Source: Caldora sp. SIO3E6 (GTDB lineage Bacteria > Cyanobacteriota > Cyanobacteriia > Cyanobacteriales > Coleofasciculaceae). Taken from it: a stretch of DNA of 21,535 bases. The translations under genes were made by a program, and so were the position numbers. Positions 1 to 6,854 of this stretch are shown here, one piece after another (position 1 is the stretch's first letter; every line of letters begins with the position of its first letter). The notes beneath the pieces are model-generated. The model was not told the DNA's origin. It ran no database searches and saw nothing but the letters and a program-made list of their open reading frames with translations. The stretch spans positions 1 to 21,535 of the forward strand of contig JAAHHL010000043.1 in NCBI GenBank assembly GCA_010672185.1, read 5' to 3'.

Positions 1-590
1 TCCTCAATCATGGGCACACTGGTTAGGGAGTGATTCTTTTGCCAAAGTAGAAATCCGCCACAAAGCACCAGCACCGGCCATAGTATTAGAGATGGGGCAT
101 AGGCTAAAGCGATGTCGTTCATTGCCCTAGTTGTTTCGAGCTGTAGCTGCACCAAAGCCTGTAACGGTATCAGCCCCATTGCAATCAGCATTGGTGTGGC
201 GTAGACAAAGCTGTGATAATGATTCAGCAATAAGATGAACCCCGTAGCTCCTAGGCACAGCATTGTACTGACTACCATAGTCAACAGCCAGCTCCCACGC
301 AGGATACCGCGCAAACTTGCCCAGTCTTGTTTGACTCGATATTCGGAGATTAGGCGTAAACCTGTCCGGGGCAAACCTAGTCCTGCCAGAATCGCTAAAA
401 ATAATGACCAGGCCACAACATATTCATAGATGCCATACTCAGTCCTACCCATCCATCGCGCTAGAAAAATCTGCATCAGGTAGATGAGAACCAAGCCCAA
501 AGCTTTGATAATTAATGCTACTGCCGCATCTTTAGCCAGATTTTCTAAGTTGATGCCTTTTTGGGTTTGAGAAAGTGAAGAATCCGTCAT
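1..590 (-). CDS. Polysaccharide/oligosaccharide flippase (Wzx/MOP-type), N-terminal part
   Basis: The reading frame opens at an ATG (588-590) and stays open to the left edge, giving about 196 residues of a protein that continues outside the window. It begins MTDSSLSQTQKGINLENLAK and then alternates hydrophobic stretches (about residues 18-38, 48-66, 90-110, 113-133 and 155-175) with short polar loops. The first loop, ARWMGRTEYGIYEY, matches the R-x-x-G-x-x-x-Y-G-x-Y pattern found after the first helix of flippases and lipid II flippase relatives in the MOP superfamily. Members move lipid-linked glycans across the plasma membrane for capsule, exopolysaccharide or O-antigen. No Shine-Dalgarno is seen before the ATG. 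The substrate cannot be told from this fragment. It could also be a MATE-like relative. Confidence 0.75.
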   Translation of the reverse strand, partial: MTDSSLSQTQKGINLENLAKDAAVALIIKALGLVLIYLMQIFLARWMGRTEYGIYEYVVAWSLFLAILAGLGLPRTGLRLISEYRVKQDWASLRGILRGSWLLTMVVSTMLCLGATGFILLLNHYHSFVYATPMLIAMGLIPLQALVQLQLETTRAMNDIALAYAPSLILWPVLVLCGGFLLWQKNHSLTSVPMIE

Positions 591-657
591 AAGAAAAGGG
601 TCTAATTTTGTCCTAGTGCAGTGCATCTAGATCGAGTAACGAGCAGATATAGCAAAA

Positions 658-766
658 GGCAGAGGGCAGAGGGCAGAAGGCAGTCCCAATGAAAAAAAAT
701 TTTTTTCACCACCATGCATGAAAATATCTCTCTCCGCGTCCCCGCGTCCCCGCGTCCCCGCGTCTC
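658..766. repeat. Composite dispersed repeat, copy A, with heptamer and octamer tandem tracts
   Basis: Four GGCAGAG-type heptamers (658-685) are followed by an A/T tract, the 18-mer ACCACCATGCATGAAAAT (708-725), and three CGCGTCCC octamers plus a CGCGTCTC variant (735-766). A diverged copy of the same order lies inverted near 18169-18275. Heptamer STRRs are characteristic of filamentous cyanobacteria. Small open frames starting at the ATGCATGAAAAT core are products of the repeat, not genes. Confidence 0.75.
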
Positions 767-876
767 TTTCAAGTCAGAAGGCAAGAGATTGACAGGTGAA
801 GGTTTCAGCATTTGGAGTTGTCCTAACCTCCCTGGCGGTTGCTATATTATTTGCGTAAAATTGACACAGATAACTG

Positions 877-906
877 AGTTCCACCTACTTGGGAGTAGGT
901 AGAACT
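877..906. terminator. Hairpin downstream of the sulfatase, possible terminator
   Basis: Arms 877-889 and 894-906 pair at 12 of 13 positions around a TGGG loop. It lies 174 bases past the sulfatase stop. A second small perfect inverted repeat (CGGAAG, ATTA, CTTCCG, 915-930) is next to it. Neither is followed by a real T-run on the minus strand, so the terminator role is uncertain. The rest of 767-1079 shows no gene. Confidence 0.35.
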
Positions 907-1079
907 TACTGGGACGGAAGATTACTTCCGATTTGCTAAAGCAACATTAGTCTCCTTTTACCCGATTAGGGAGCTCCAAGAAATAAATCATCCCAGTTTT
1001 TGGAGAAGACTAGCTCTCCGAGCTCCTCGGTGGAATGGGATGTTTTTTAATTTGGAAGTCTCTTAACACTAGGAGCGGT

Positions 1080-2849
1080 TTAGACGTTATATTCCATTTT
1101 TTCTGGTCTGATCCACCACAGCTCATCTGGCGATACATTGTCAATAATGCTTTCGATCCGCTTGACCCTTGTTTGCTTATTCTTGTCGAGATTCTGCTCA
1201 ACTTTATTAATTTCGTACTGTAACCGACTTTGGGTCCAGGCTTCGTTCTCGGTAGGCCAGTGATATGCAGGGATGAACCCACTCTCTTCCACCTTATCAG
1301 AGACAAACCATAAAAACAGTGGCAAGGTTCGCATCTCCATAATCACTTTTTCGAGATCAGCATGAAGTTTGATTTGGATTTCTTCATTTCCGCCCACACC
1401 AGCGATGTTGTTCATCTCATGAGGATCTTTTGTCAGATCGTATAGTTCATACTCAAACTTCTTACCGTCTGGAGAGAAGTAGACTGAATATTTCCACTCA
1501 TGGGAACGGATTGTACGGATGAGCTGAGGTGTATCGCTTAAATCATCTGGTAGGCGACCGTCGTCTGAGGCAAAGTGGACATATTCTCGCTCTATAGTAC
1601 CTCCGGGATTGGTGAGCATGGGAGTTAAATCAGAACCCCGGAAGGCAAAGGAGAACGTATCATAGACCCCGGCAATCTTGGCTAAAGTTGGCAGGAGGTC
1701 AACTGCGCTGGCAAGGGTGTCGGTTTCTTTGGCTTTAGGAAACAGCTTGGGGTTGGAGAAAACTAGAGGAACATTAATTGTTTCCTCGTAAGCATTGTAA
1801 GGCTTCTCCCGTAATCCACCATGAGAAAGACATAGCTCGCCATGATCAGCAGTGCGGACAATTATGGTATCTTCGGTTAAACCCTTGGCATCAAGAGCAT
1901 CTAAGACTTTACCCATTTGCTGATCCACAAGAGTCTTGAGGTAACCATAAAAACCTACATAGTTCTTTTGGACTTTGGGATCATTGTAAATATCTTTATC
2001 TTTGTGATCACCCCGTTTCTGCATAGCACGTAAAATGGTCTGGACATCAGGCTTAAATGCTAAGTCCTCGCTGATGCTTTCCGGCAATGGCAAATCGTAG
2101 ATATCGCCATCTGACTCTTTATATCCTGTAGTCTTGTCATCATTAGTATCATCATAATTAGGAGCAACCCATATGTCATGAGGATTGACCAGGGACACAA
2201 TCAGGCAAAATGGTTTGTCTCCTTTATAGTTATTGATAAATTCAACAGCACATTCTGCCTTAGGTGCTGGTAGACGATCATCACAAAATGTGCTGCCATC
2301 TACATAGCGTGCGTCGTTGTTGAAAAGTGCGCCACCTCCCAAAGTGCGGGGATCGCTCTTAGAGTCACCAGAGTCACTTGCATTCCATTCGGCAAAACCA
2401 TAAGCATCCTTCATGTACTCAAAATCTTTGGCTGTCCATTCAGCGGTACCGCTAACTGGATGGCTCAAGTGCCATTTACCTTTCCAGACAACGTGGTAAC
2501 CTGCTGCGCTGAGTACATGGGCGATGTTAGGCTGGGTTGGATTCAGGGAATTTTGCGTATAGCCGACAGCACTAGCTCCTTTGCCTCCGGTTTTGTCCTT
2601 TGGCATTCCCAAGGTCTTGGCAACACCGTTTTCTGTTGGATAAGTGCTGGTTAGAAGTGCAGCTCTTGCTGGTGAACAAGCACAGGTAGCAATAATGTTG
2701 TTCTTGAAAGATAACCCATGCTTTTTCAGCCGCATAGTCGTAGGTAAGTGCTCTTTCTCAAAGTTAGGTAACCAATCCTGTGCTGCACTATCCTGGTCGT
2801 TCAGAAGGATTACAATGTTGGGTTTTTCTGGTAATTTTCCAATACTCAT
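1080..2849 (-). CDS. Type I (formylglycine) sulfatase, cytoplasmic
   Basis: This 589-residue protein hydrolyses sulfate esters. It has the alkaline-phosphatase-fold sulfatase layout: a metal-binding start NIVILLNDQD (D18, D20), the formylglycine signature C58-S-P-A-R, a GKWHLSHP motif in the usual place, and TADHGE followed by HGGLREKPYNAYEE and VPLVF in the second half. C58 would need conversion to formylglycine by an FGE-type enzyme; none is encoded in the window. There is no signal peptide, so it should act in the cytoplasm, unlike many scavenging sulfatases. The ATG is preceded by GGAGA at a plausible distance. Choline-sulfatase-like or arylsulfatase-like specificity cannot be separated by eye. 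The next gene on this strand is a sulfotransferase, the opposing activity. Confidence 0.9.
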   Translation of the reverse strand: MSIGKLPEKPNIVILLNDQDSAAQDWLPNFEKEHLPTTMRLKKHGLSFKNNIIATCACSPARAALLTSTYPTENGVAKTLGMPKDKTGGKGASAVGYTQNSLNPTQPNIAHVLSAAGYHVVWKGKWHLSHPVSGTAEWTAKDFEYMKDAYGFAEWNASDSGDSKSDPRTLGGGALFNNDARYVDGSTFCDDRLPAPKAECAVEFINNYKGDKPFCLIVSLVNPHDIWVAPNYDDTNDDKTTGYKESDGDIYDLPLPESISEDLAFKPDVQTILRAMQKRGDHKDKDIYNDPKVQKNYVGFYGYLKTLVDQQMGKVLDALDAKGLTEDTIIVRTADHGELCLSHGGLREKPYNAYEETINVPLVFSNPKLFPKAKETDTLASAVDLLPTLAKIAGVYDTFSFAFRGSDLTPMLTNPGGTIEREYVHFASDDGRLPDDLSDTPQLIRTIRSHEWKYSVYFSPDGKKFEYELYDLTKDPHEMNNIAGVGGNEEIQIKLHADLEKVIMEMRTLPLFLWFVSDKVEESGFIPAYHWPTENEAWTQSRLQYEINKVEQNLDKNKQTRVKRIESIIDNVSPDELWWIRPEKMEYNV

Positions 2850-2888
2850 AAAATTAGTGTATCTCCTGCAACTAAGAGGGAAGTAACA

Positions 2889-2909
2889 ACAGCAAACACT
2901 GTTTGCTGT
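2889..2909. promoter_or_regulatory. Perfect 9-bp inverted repeat upstream of the sulfatase
   Basis: ACAGCAAAC, ACT, GTTTGCTGT lies 40 bases before the sulfatase ATG. Its half-site recurs at about 2922 (TTTGCTGTTG). It could be an operator or a 5'-UTR hairpin. The rest of 2910-3457 is AT-rich and shows no further gene. Confidence 0.35.
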
Positions 2910-3417
2910 GATTTGTGTGTCATTTGCTGTTGCCTTGAATCAGATAAGCTGATGGACTTACACAGCATTTGGTGTTTCTTACTGTTTGCAATCTTGATTT
3001 CCTTCAGAGAACAATTTACCAGCCTTATCCGGCTTCAGCAGGTTCCACTTTTGCCTTGATTGCGTTGTTTTAGAGATTCTATGGGCAGATTAGCGTGAGC
3101 TATTAAAGCTCAGTAACTAAACTGGTTACTCTAGTTTATCTAATGTCGAGTAAATCTGTAGAACTTTGGTTACCGATAAGTTAACCAGGTGAATTAGATT
3201 TTTTCAACTATGTCTACAGTACCAGACCTTATAACTCTTTCGATTCGTTAGCTAGTATCTGAGTTTTACAAACCCCTTGTAAAGCGATTGTAATATTTCT
3301 TAAAAAAGAAGATTTAAGCAGGTACACAAAGTTAATTACACATTGCCCAAGGCTAAAAAATTTACAGTATAAGAGTCAAAGAGAACGAAAGCAAGTAAAT
3401 AATTCTGTTTCAGGGTT

Positions 3418-3435
3418 TACAAATTACACCATAAA
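3418..3435 (+). repeat. 18-bp direct repeat, copy 1
   Basis: TACAAATTACACCATAAA occurs here and again exactly at 11880-11897, in both cases on the plus strand ahead of a plus-strand reading frame (lectin fragment; MscS channel). Flanking sequence does not match. A shared promoter or regulator site is possible but not shown. Confidence 0.5.
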
Positions 3436-3457
3436 CTTTTTTTAATCTGTCACCTAA

Positions 3458-3766
3458 ACAAAAAATAAATCTTTTTTTCATTCAGTCTTTAGTAAAGAAT
3501 TTACCCTAGGTGGTGGTGATGGCTATGCCAAAGGCTCTTGTAAAGGCGTCAAGTGTCCAGCTCCAAATCTGGTTCCAGGAACATTAGTTACACTTGACTA
3601 CAATACTAAAGAGCTTCTAGGTCATGGTAAAGCTCAGAAGGTTAAACTAAAGCCAAATCAGAAGGTGATAGTTGTAATGAACGATGAGACAGTCGGGCCT
3701 GCTTATGGGAACAACAGCGGTTTCCTAACAGTTAGCTATAAAATCAGAAAAATAGCTATGAAATAG
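3458..3766 (+). pseudogene. LecA (PA-IL)-like lectin C-terminal fragment, no start codon
   Basis: The frame is open from the codon after a TAA at 3455-3457 to a TAG at 3764-3766 and has no usable ATG, GTG or TTG near its 5' end. The translation reads like the C-terminal half of a LecA-type galactose-binding beta-sandwich lectin: TLGGGDGYAKGSCKG, then VPGTLVTLDYNTKELLG, then NDETVGPAYGNNSGFLTVSY. In LecA the segment around Asn-Asp...Tyr-Gly-Asn-Asn-Ser-Gly carries calcium- and sugar-binding residues, and these are kept here. Two Cys (SCKGVKC) could form a disulfide. Either the 5' end was lost (pseudogene) or translation starts from a non-standard codon. The strong residue conservation suggests recent loss or a still functional product. 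The LecA assignment rests on motif memory only. Confidence 0.5.
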
Positions 3767-3845
3767 AAAAATAGTAATCTACGCTCGCCAAAGAGCAGTG
3801 TAAGTTTCTTTCGATTTATTCTCAGTTTTTTGACTGAAAAGCAGA

Positions 3846-3875
3846 AATCCTAGGGTGTTAAAATACCCTAGGATT
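3846..3875. terminator. Bidirectional terminator-like hairpin
   Basis: AATCCTAGGGT and ACCCTAGGATT form perfect 11-bp arms around an 8-base loop, exactly between the convergent ends of the lectin fragment (3766) and the sulfotransferase (3932). On the minus strand it is followed by TTCTGCTTTT. A second 7-bp hairpin (ATACAGC...GCTGTAT, 3898-3918) lies even closer to the sulfotransferase stop. Confidence 0.6.
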
Positions 3876-3931
3876 AATTAGGGTTTGCTGCATAGGAATA
3901 CAGCAGGAACCGCTGTATAACTGGTTACGAT

Positions 3932-4822
3932 TCATATCTCATATCCAACTTCCTTGCAAAGTGGTTCGCAATATTCCACCAAGCGTTCAACAATTTCCTT
4001 ATCCATTGAACTCTTCCACCCATCAATCTTGCCGGTTCTAAAAGTTCGAGAAGCCGGATTATAAATTTCTTTAGCTTTAGCAGCAATATTCTCATCAAAA
4101 GGCATCCCCAGATGCGAGGCAATACTTTGGATAACCTTTGTCTGTTTTTCCAGGCTTCCTCCACCTTGTTCTCCAACTAAATCTTCAAAATGCATAAATA
4201 AGCAATTTGGCTGATTACGCCAAGCCAGCATGGAGCGGTAAATTTCTGCAAAACTTTTAACTTGGACACCTGCTTGGGGAGCATATCCTCCCTCTAAAAT
4301 AAAATCTAAGCGTTGCTCCGCAGACATTTGCTTAAAATCTTCTTCTAAAAAATGTCTGGCAGGCAAGTTACCCGTATCCAAAATAAAGGGTAGACTAGAA
4401 GCAACTACTGCACGGGGTTCGCGGATAATAAATACATGATGATAATCTAAATCGGCCAGAACTTCGCTCAATAGAGGAGTGTAGGGAATATGTCCCAAAA
4501 TATATCTACCTTCAGACATAACCTCCAGCCAATGACGCAAAATAGATTTCTCTACATACAAGGGAGTTAAAGCTCCTACGCAAATTTGTTGATCAATGTC
4601 TTCTGTCTTTGGGCTTATTTTTGCTTTTTGTAAGGCTTTTTTAGCTTCTCGATAATTTAAAAATATTGGTGTTTCTCGCTCTGGATCATCTTGAAAATTT
4701 TCGTCATGGGTAAAATGTTCTTGATAGCCAAACATTTCAATGGCTTTGGTTAAAAGATGAGTGCCACTCTTGGGCAAAGAATTTATGAATACTCTAGCTA
4801 GTTTGACTGTTGTGTATGACAT
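3932..4822 (-). CDS. PAPS-dependent sulfotransferase (296 aa)
   Basis: This cytosolic enzyme should transfer the sulfuryl group from 3'-phosphoadenylyl sulfate to a small acceptor. The 5'-phosphosulfate loop is SLPKSGTHLL (P17, K18, S19, G20, T21), right at the N-terminus as in sulfotransferase family 1. The 3'-phosphate site is VFIIREPRAVVASS (R134, S142/S143). GHIPYTP near residue 110 may supply the catalytic His. Full length is typical. The ATG at 4822 gives MSYTTVKLARVFIN. The acceptor is unknown. Its neighbours are the sulfatase downstream and, beyond about 1 kb of repeats, a biosynthetic operon with another, clearly different sulfotransferase. It looks monocistronic. Confidence 0.88.
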   Translation of the reverse strand: MSYTTVKLARVFINSLPKSGTHLLTKAIEMFGYQEHFTHDENFQDDPERETPIFLNYREAKKALQKAKISPKTEDIDQQICVGALTPLYVEKSILRHWLEVMSEGRYILGHIPYTPLLSEVLADLDYHHVFIIREPRAVVASSLPFILDTGNLPARHFLEEDFKQMSAEQRLDFILEGGYAPQAGVQVKSFAEIYRSMLAWRNQPNCLFMHFEDLVGEQGGGSLEKQTKVIQSIASHLGMPFDENIAAKAKEIYNPASRTFRTGKIDGWKSSMDKEIVERLVEYCEPLCKEVGYEI

Positions 4823-4860
4823 AATATTTAGCTGTTGCCTAAAACTTAATGTAGTACCTC

Positions 4861-4980
4861 GGTAAGGTTAAAACCGTAGGTTGGGTAGAGCCGATAGCGA
4901 AACCCAAAAAAGCCCTACTGGCGTTGGTTTACCCTACACCGAAGCAAGCTACGTTCCTCAACCCAACCTACAATCTTACC
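4861..4980. repeat. Palindromic GTAGGTTGGG repeat (MITE-like)
   Basis: The ends are inverted: GGTAAG plus GTAGGTTGGGT on the left (4861-4866, 4876-4886) and ACCCAACCTAC plus CTTACC on the right (4961-4971, 4975-4980). An inner inverted pair is TTGGGT/AACCCAA. The GTAGGTTGGGT...AACCCAAC pattern is a repeat widespread in cyanobacteria and some proteobacteria (recalled). No target duplication was found. Confidence 0.6.
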
Positions 4981-5048
4981 CACAATTTTAAGCTTGCCGT
5001 GCTAGTAGTCGTACAAAATTAGATTTAGCGGTTCCCAGGGTTACCAAA

Positions 5049-5089
5049 AAGAACCTACTTTCACCACCAGGTAATGAATGTAGGTTCTT
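5049..5089. repeat. 10-bp inverted repeat, followed by a HIP1 hairpin
   Basis: AAGAACCTAC (5049-5058) and GTAGGTTCTT (5080-5089) are perfect arms around a 21-base loop. It is followed at 5098-5119 by AAGGC, AGCGATC, GCCTT and a T-run, which resembles a plus-strand terminator although no plus-strand gene precedes it. Confidence 0.4.
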
Positions 5090-5256
5090 CTTGGGGTAAG
5101 GCAGCGATCGCCTTTTTTTATACCAGTATTCTTTTGCGACAACGAAATGGCCGCTCTTGTTGTCTGTGGCATCTTGCTCACTCTTTGACCTCAGCTAGCT
5201 TGTCGAGTTTGTCTGTTTTAGTATCCTGACAACTCAACGCCTGTCTTGTCTATCCG

Positions 5257-5272
5257 AAAAATTACGTAATTT
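5257..5272. promoter_or_regulatory. 16-bp perfect palindrome
   Basis: AAAATTACGTAATTTT is a perfect dyad without a spacer, of the kind bound by dimeric regulators. It lies 435 bases upstream of the sulfotransferase start, with no closer gene. A chance AT-rich palindrome is possible. Confidence 0.25.
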
Positions 5273-5414
5273 TGCTTGTTTTTTCCATACATTGCCGATA
5301 CGCTGGCGTCCGTGGGAGGCTTATATGAAATACCTAAATGTTTGCTACAAATGATTGATACTGCACAAAAGACAGAAGTATTCATGTGTAACGCTGTTTT
5401 TTCTATTTCATATT

Positions 5415-5590
5415 AGATCTTGCACCAAGCCCGGCAATCCACCAGGAGTTAAAACTCCTGGCTCACAGCTAAAGTCGTCTAAAGACGACTGGACAACGGT
5501 TTCAGTCCACAAAGCGTGGACTTGAGCTATTAGCCGGTGAGTTTGAACTCTGGGCGGGTTTTGGAACTTATTGAGAATGGTGCAAGATCT
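5415..5590. mobile_element. Structured MITE-like element with four internal hairpins
   Basis: Perfect 13-bp terminal inverted repeats, AGATCTTGCACCA (5415-5427) and TGGTGCAAGATCT (5578-5590), enclose four hairpins in a row: CAGGAGTT/AACTCCTG (5443-5460), AGTCGTCT/AGACGACT (5473-5490), AGTCCAC/GTGGACT (5504-5522) and GAGTT/AACTC (5539-5550). No transposase is inside, so it would depend on one elsewhere. No target duplication was recognised. The open frame across it (5408-5683, minus) is a by-product. Confidence 0.65.
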
Positions 5591-5804
5591 GAGCTTCCTA
5601 CAGACGCGATCGCATCCGTAATGGATAAAACTAACACATTTTACTGGAAAATCCCAAATCATTGCTGCGTAAGGGTTTCCCAATGTGCTAGTTAAGAGTT
5701 AGACAAAATCAACAAGTGGTGACAATACCAAAGCAGCTGCGACTTGCTCCGCAGAACCCTCTAAATTGAAATTACTGTATACTTTGATACCCAAAACCCT
5801 TATT

Positions 5805-6155
5805 TTAAAACATTCCTAAAGGTGGAGCGTCCTCTGGGTTGATACGCACATCTAATACCGTTGGCCCCGAATAGGTACAAATTGCTTGATAATCGAGCTG
5901 TGCCAAATCTTGAGAATGACTGATAGTATATCCTTGGGCTCCCATTGCCTTGGCCATCAGACTAAAATCTACTTGAGGAATATCAAATTCGAGTGGATCT
6001 TTGACAACCTGGCGATGCCGATGTTTGACCATCCCATAGGATTGGTCATTTAAGATGATAAAAATTACTGGCAACTGTTCAGCAACGGCGACGGTGATTT
6101 CTTGTCCATTCATCAAAAAACAGCCATCTCCAGTTAAACAAACAACTGGAGTATG
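5805..6155 (-). pseudogene. C-terminal stump of a thiamine-diphosphate enzyme (acetolactate synthase-like)
   Basis: The homology starts at HTPVVCLTGDGCFLMNGQEI, the ThDP-binding GDG...N segment, and continues through LNDQSYGMVKH and VDFSLMAKAMGA to a typical C-terminal end, INPEDAPPLGMF. Only about 117 residues of a roughly 550-residue family remain. Upstream the frame runs directly into a 26-bp tandem repeat with an in-frame TAA, and the PYR and central domains are absent from the window. It was probably the last gene of the biosynthetic operon and was 5'-truncated, since it follows the oxygenase gene on the same strand. The remaining piece cannot be a working enzyme. The residues kept fit acetolactate-synthase-like decarboxylases or ligases, but the original substrate is unknown. 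Confidence 0.75.
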
Positions 6156-6215
6156 GGGACTTTTAAATCCCCTTGGAAAGGGGGACTTTTAAATCCCCTT
6201 GGAAAGGGGGACTTT
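6155..6215. repeat. 26-bp tandem repeat, about 2.3 copies
   Basis: Units at 6155-6180 and 6181-6206 are identical, and a third starts at 6207 (GGGGACTTT). Each holds a small hairpin, CCCCTT/AAGGGG. The array forms the exact 5' break of the ThDP-enzyme remnant and sits 18 bases after the oxygenase stop, so it marks a deletion or insertion scar. Confidence 0.85.
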
Positions 6216-6233
6216 GAGTTTTAGTGGTGTTTC

Positions 6234-6854
6234 TCAATTGAGCTCGTAATATTCAATAATCAAATTAATGCGATCGCAGTTTCCTCGATTAATTCCTCCG
6301 TGTAAAGCCTTGTTATTGACTTCGTAGGCAAATCCTTCCTCAAAGTGATAGCGCTTTCTCCCTACCCAAAATTCAACGTCGGGATTGGTTTGAATAGGAA
6401 CATGGATTTTATGAGTATAGTTAGAAGATTGATAAGGATCGATATGCATAGAAATTTTACTGCCGGAAGGTAGTTTCGCCAGCATAATGCGGGAAAAATC
6501 GCTCTTTTGATAACCATAGGGTTTGGTGGCTGCAACCATAATTGGTTCTAGCTTGCTGCGCCATTCTTCCCAAATGGGATAAGTGATGGTGTTAGAATGG
6601 TTGTCATAATCCTTAACAAACTTAAAGACAATATGTTCAGTCCTACCTAATTCTTTAAATTTGTTAGGCTTGGCTGTATTTTTGACTTCCCACAGATCTT
6701 GAGGAAGAGCGAGTATATCTTGCTTAATTCCCGAAATATCCACTTTTCCTAATTCTCGGACTGCTTTAGCTTTCTTAGGACTGGCTTGATCTGTTTGATC
6801 TTTAGGTAAAATTGTCTGGAATTTTGTTTGTTGTTCAGTGCTAGTATCTAACAT
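6234..6854 (-). CDS. Aspartyl/asparaginyl beta-hydroxylase-like Fe(II)/2-oxoglutarate oxygenase
   Basis: A 206-residue protein with a polar N-terminal 40 residues and then one jelly-roll domain. The facial triad is visible: H137-x-D139 in SMHIDPYQ, and the distal H185 in NNKALHGGINRG, with R190/R195 placed to hold 2-oxoglutarate. KIHVPIQTNPDVEFWV is the expected core strand pair. Family members hydroxylate Asp/Asn side chains of proteins, or free and carrier-bound amino or fatty acids in natural-product pathways; the setting favours the second. Its ATG overlaps the end of the sulfotransferase gene by 7 bases, so the two are translationally coupled. Size is normal for the stand-alone bacterial form. 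The substrate is unknown. Confidence 0.85.
   Translation of the reverse strand: MLDTSTEQQTKFQTILPKDQTDQASPKKAKAVRELGKVDISGIKQDILALPQDLWEVKNTAKPNKFKELGRTEHIVFKFVKDYDNHSNTITYPIWEEWRSKLEPIMVAATKPYGYQKSDFSRIMLAKLPSGSKISMHIDPYQSSNYTHKIHVPIQTNPDVEFWVGRKRYHFEEGFAYEVNNKALHGGINRGNCDRINLIIEYYELN

Noticed and set aside
235..429. 64-codon plus-strand frame
   Set aside because: Antisense shadow of the flippase gene, which is open to the window edge.
714..902. Small plus-strand frame starting MHENISLRVP
   Set aside because: It starts in the composite repeat and is explained by it; a similar false frame (MHENLSL...) begins in copy B near 18215 on the minus strand.
3513..3581. Short ATG frame (MAMPKALVKASS) after AGGTGG within the lectin region
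   Set aside because: It ends after 22 codons, and the other frame has far better protein character.
5325..5354. Nine-codon frame MKYLNVCYK with GGGAGG upstream
   Set aside because: Too short, no support beyond a chance ribosome-site match.
5408..5683. 91-codon minus-strand open frame
   Set aside because: It runs through both ends and all hairpins of the 5415-5590 element; the translation has no protein-like features.
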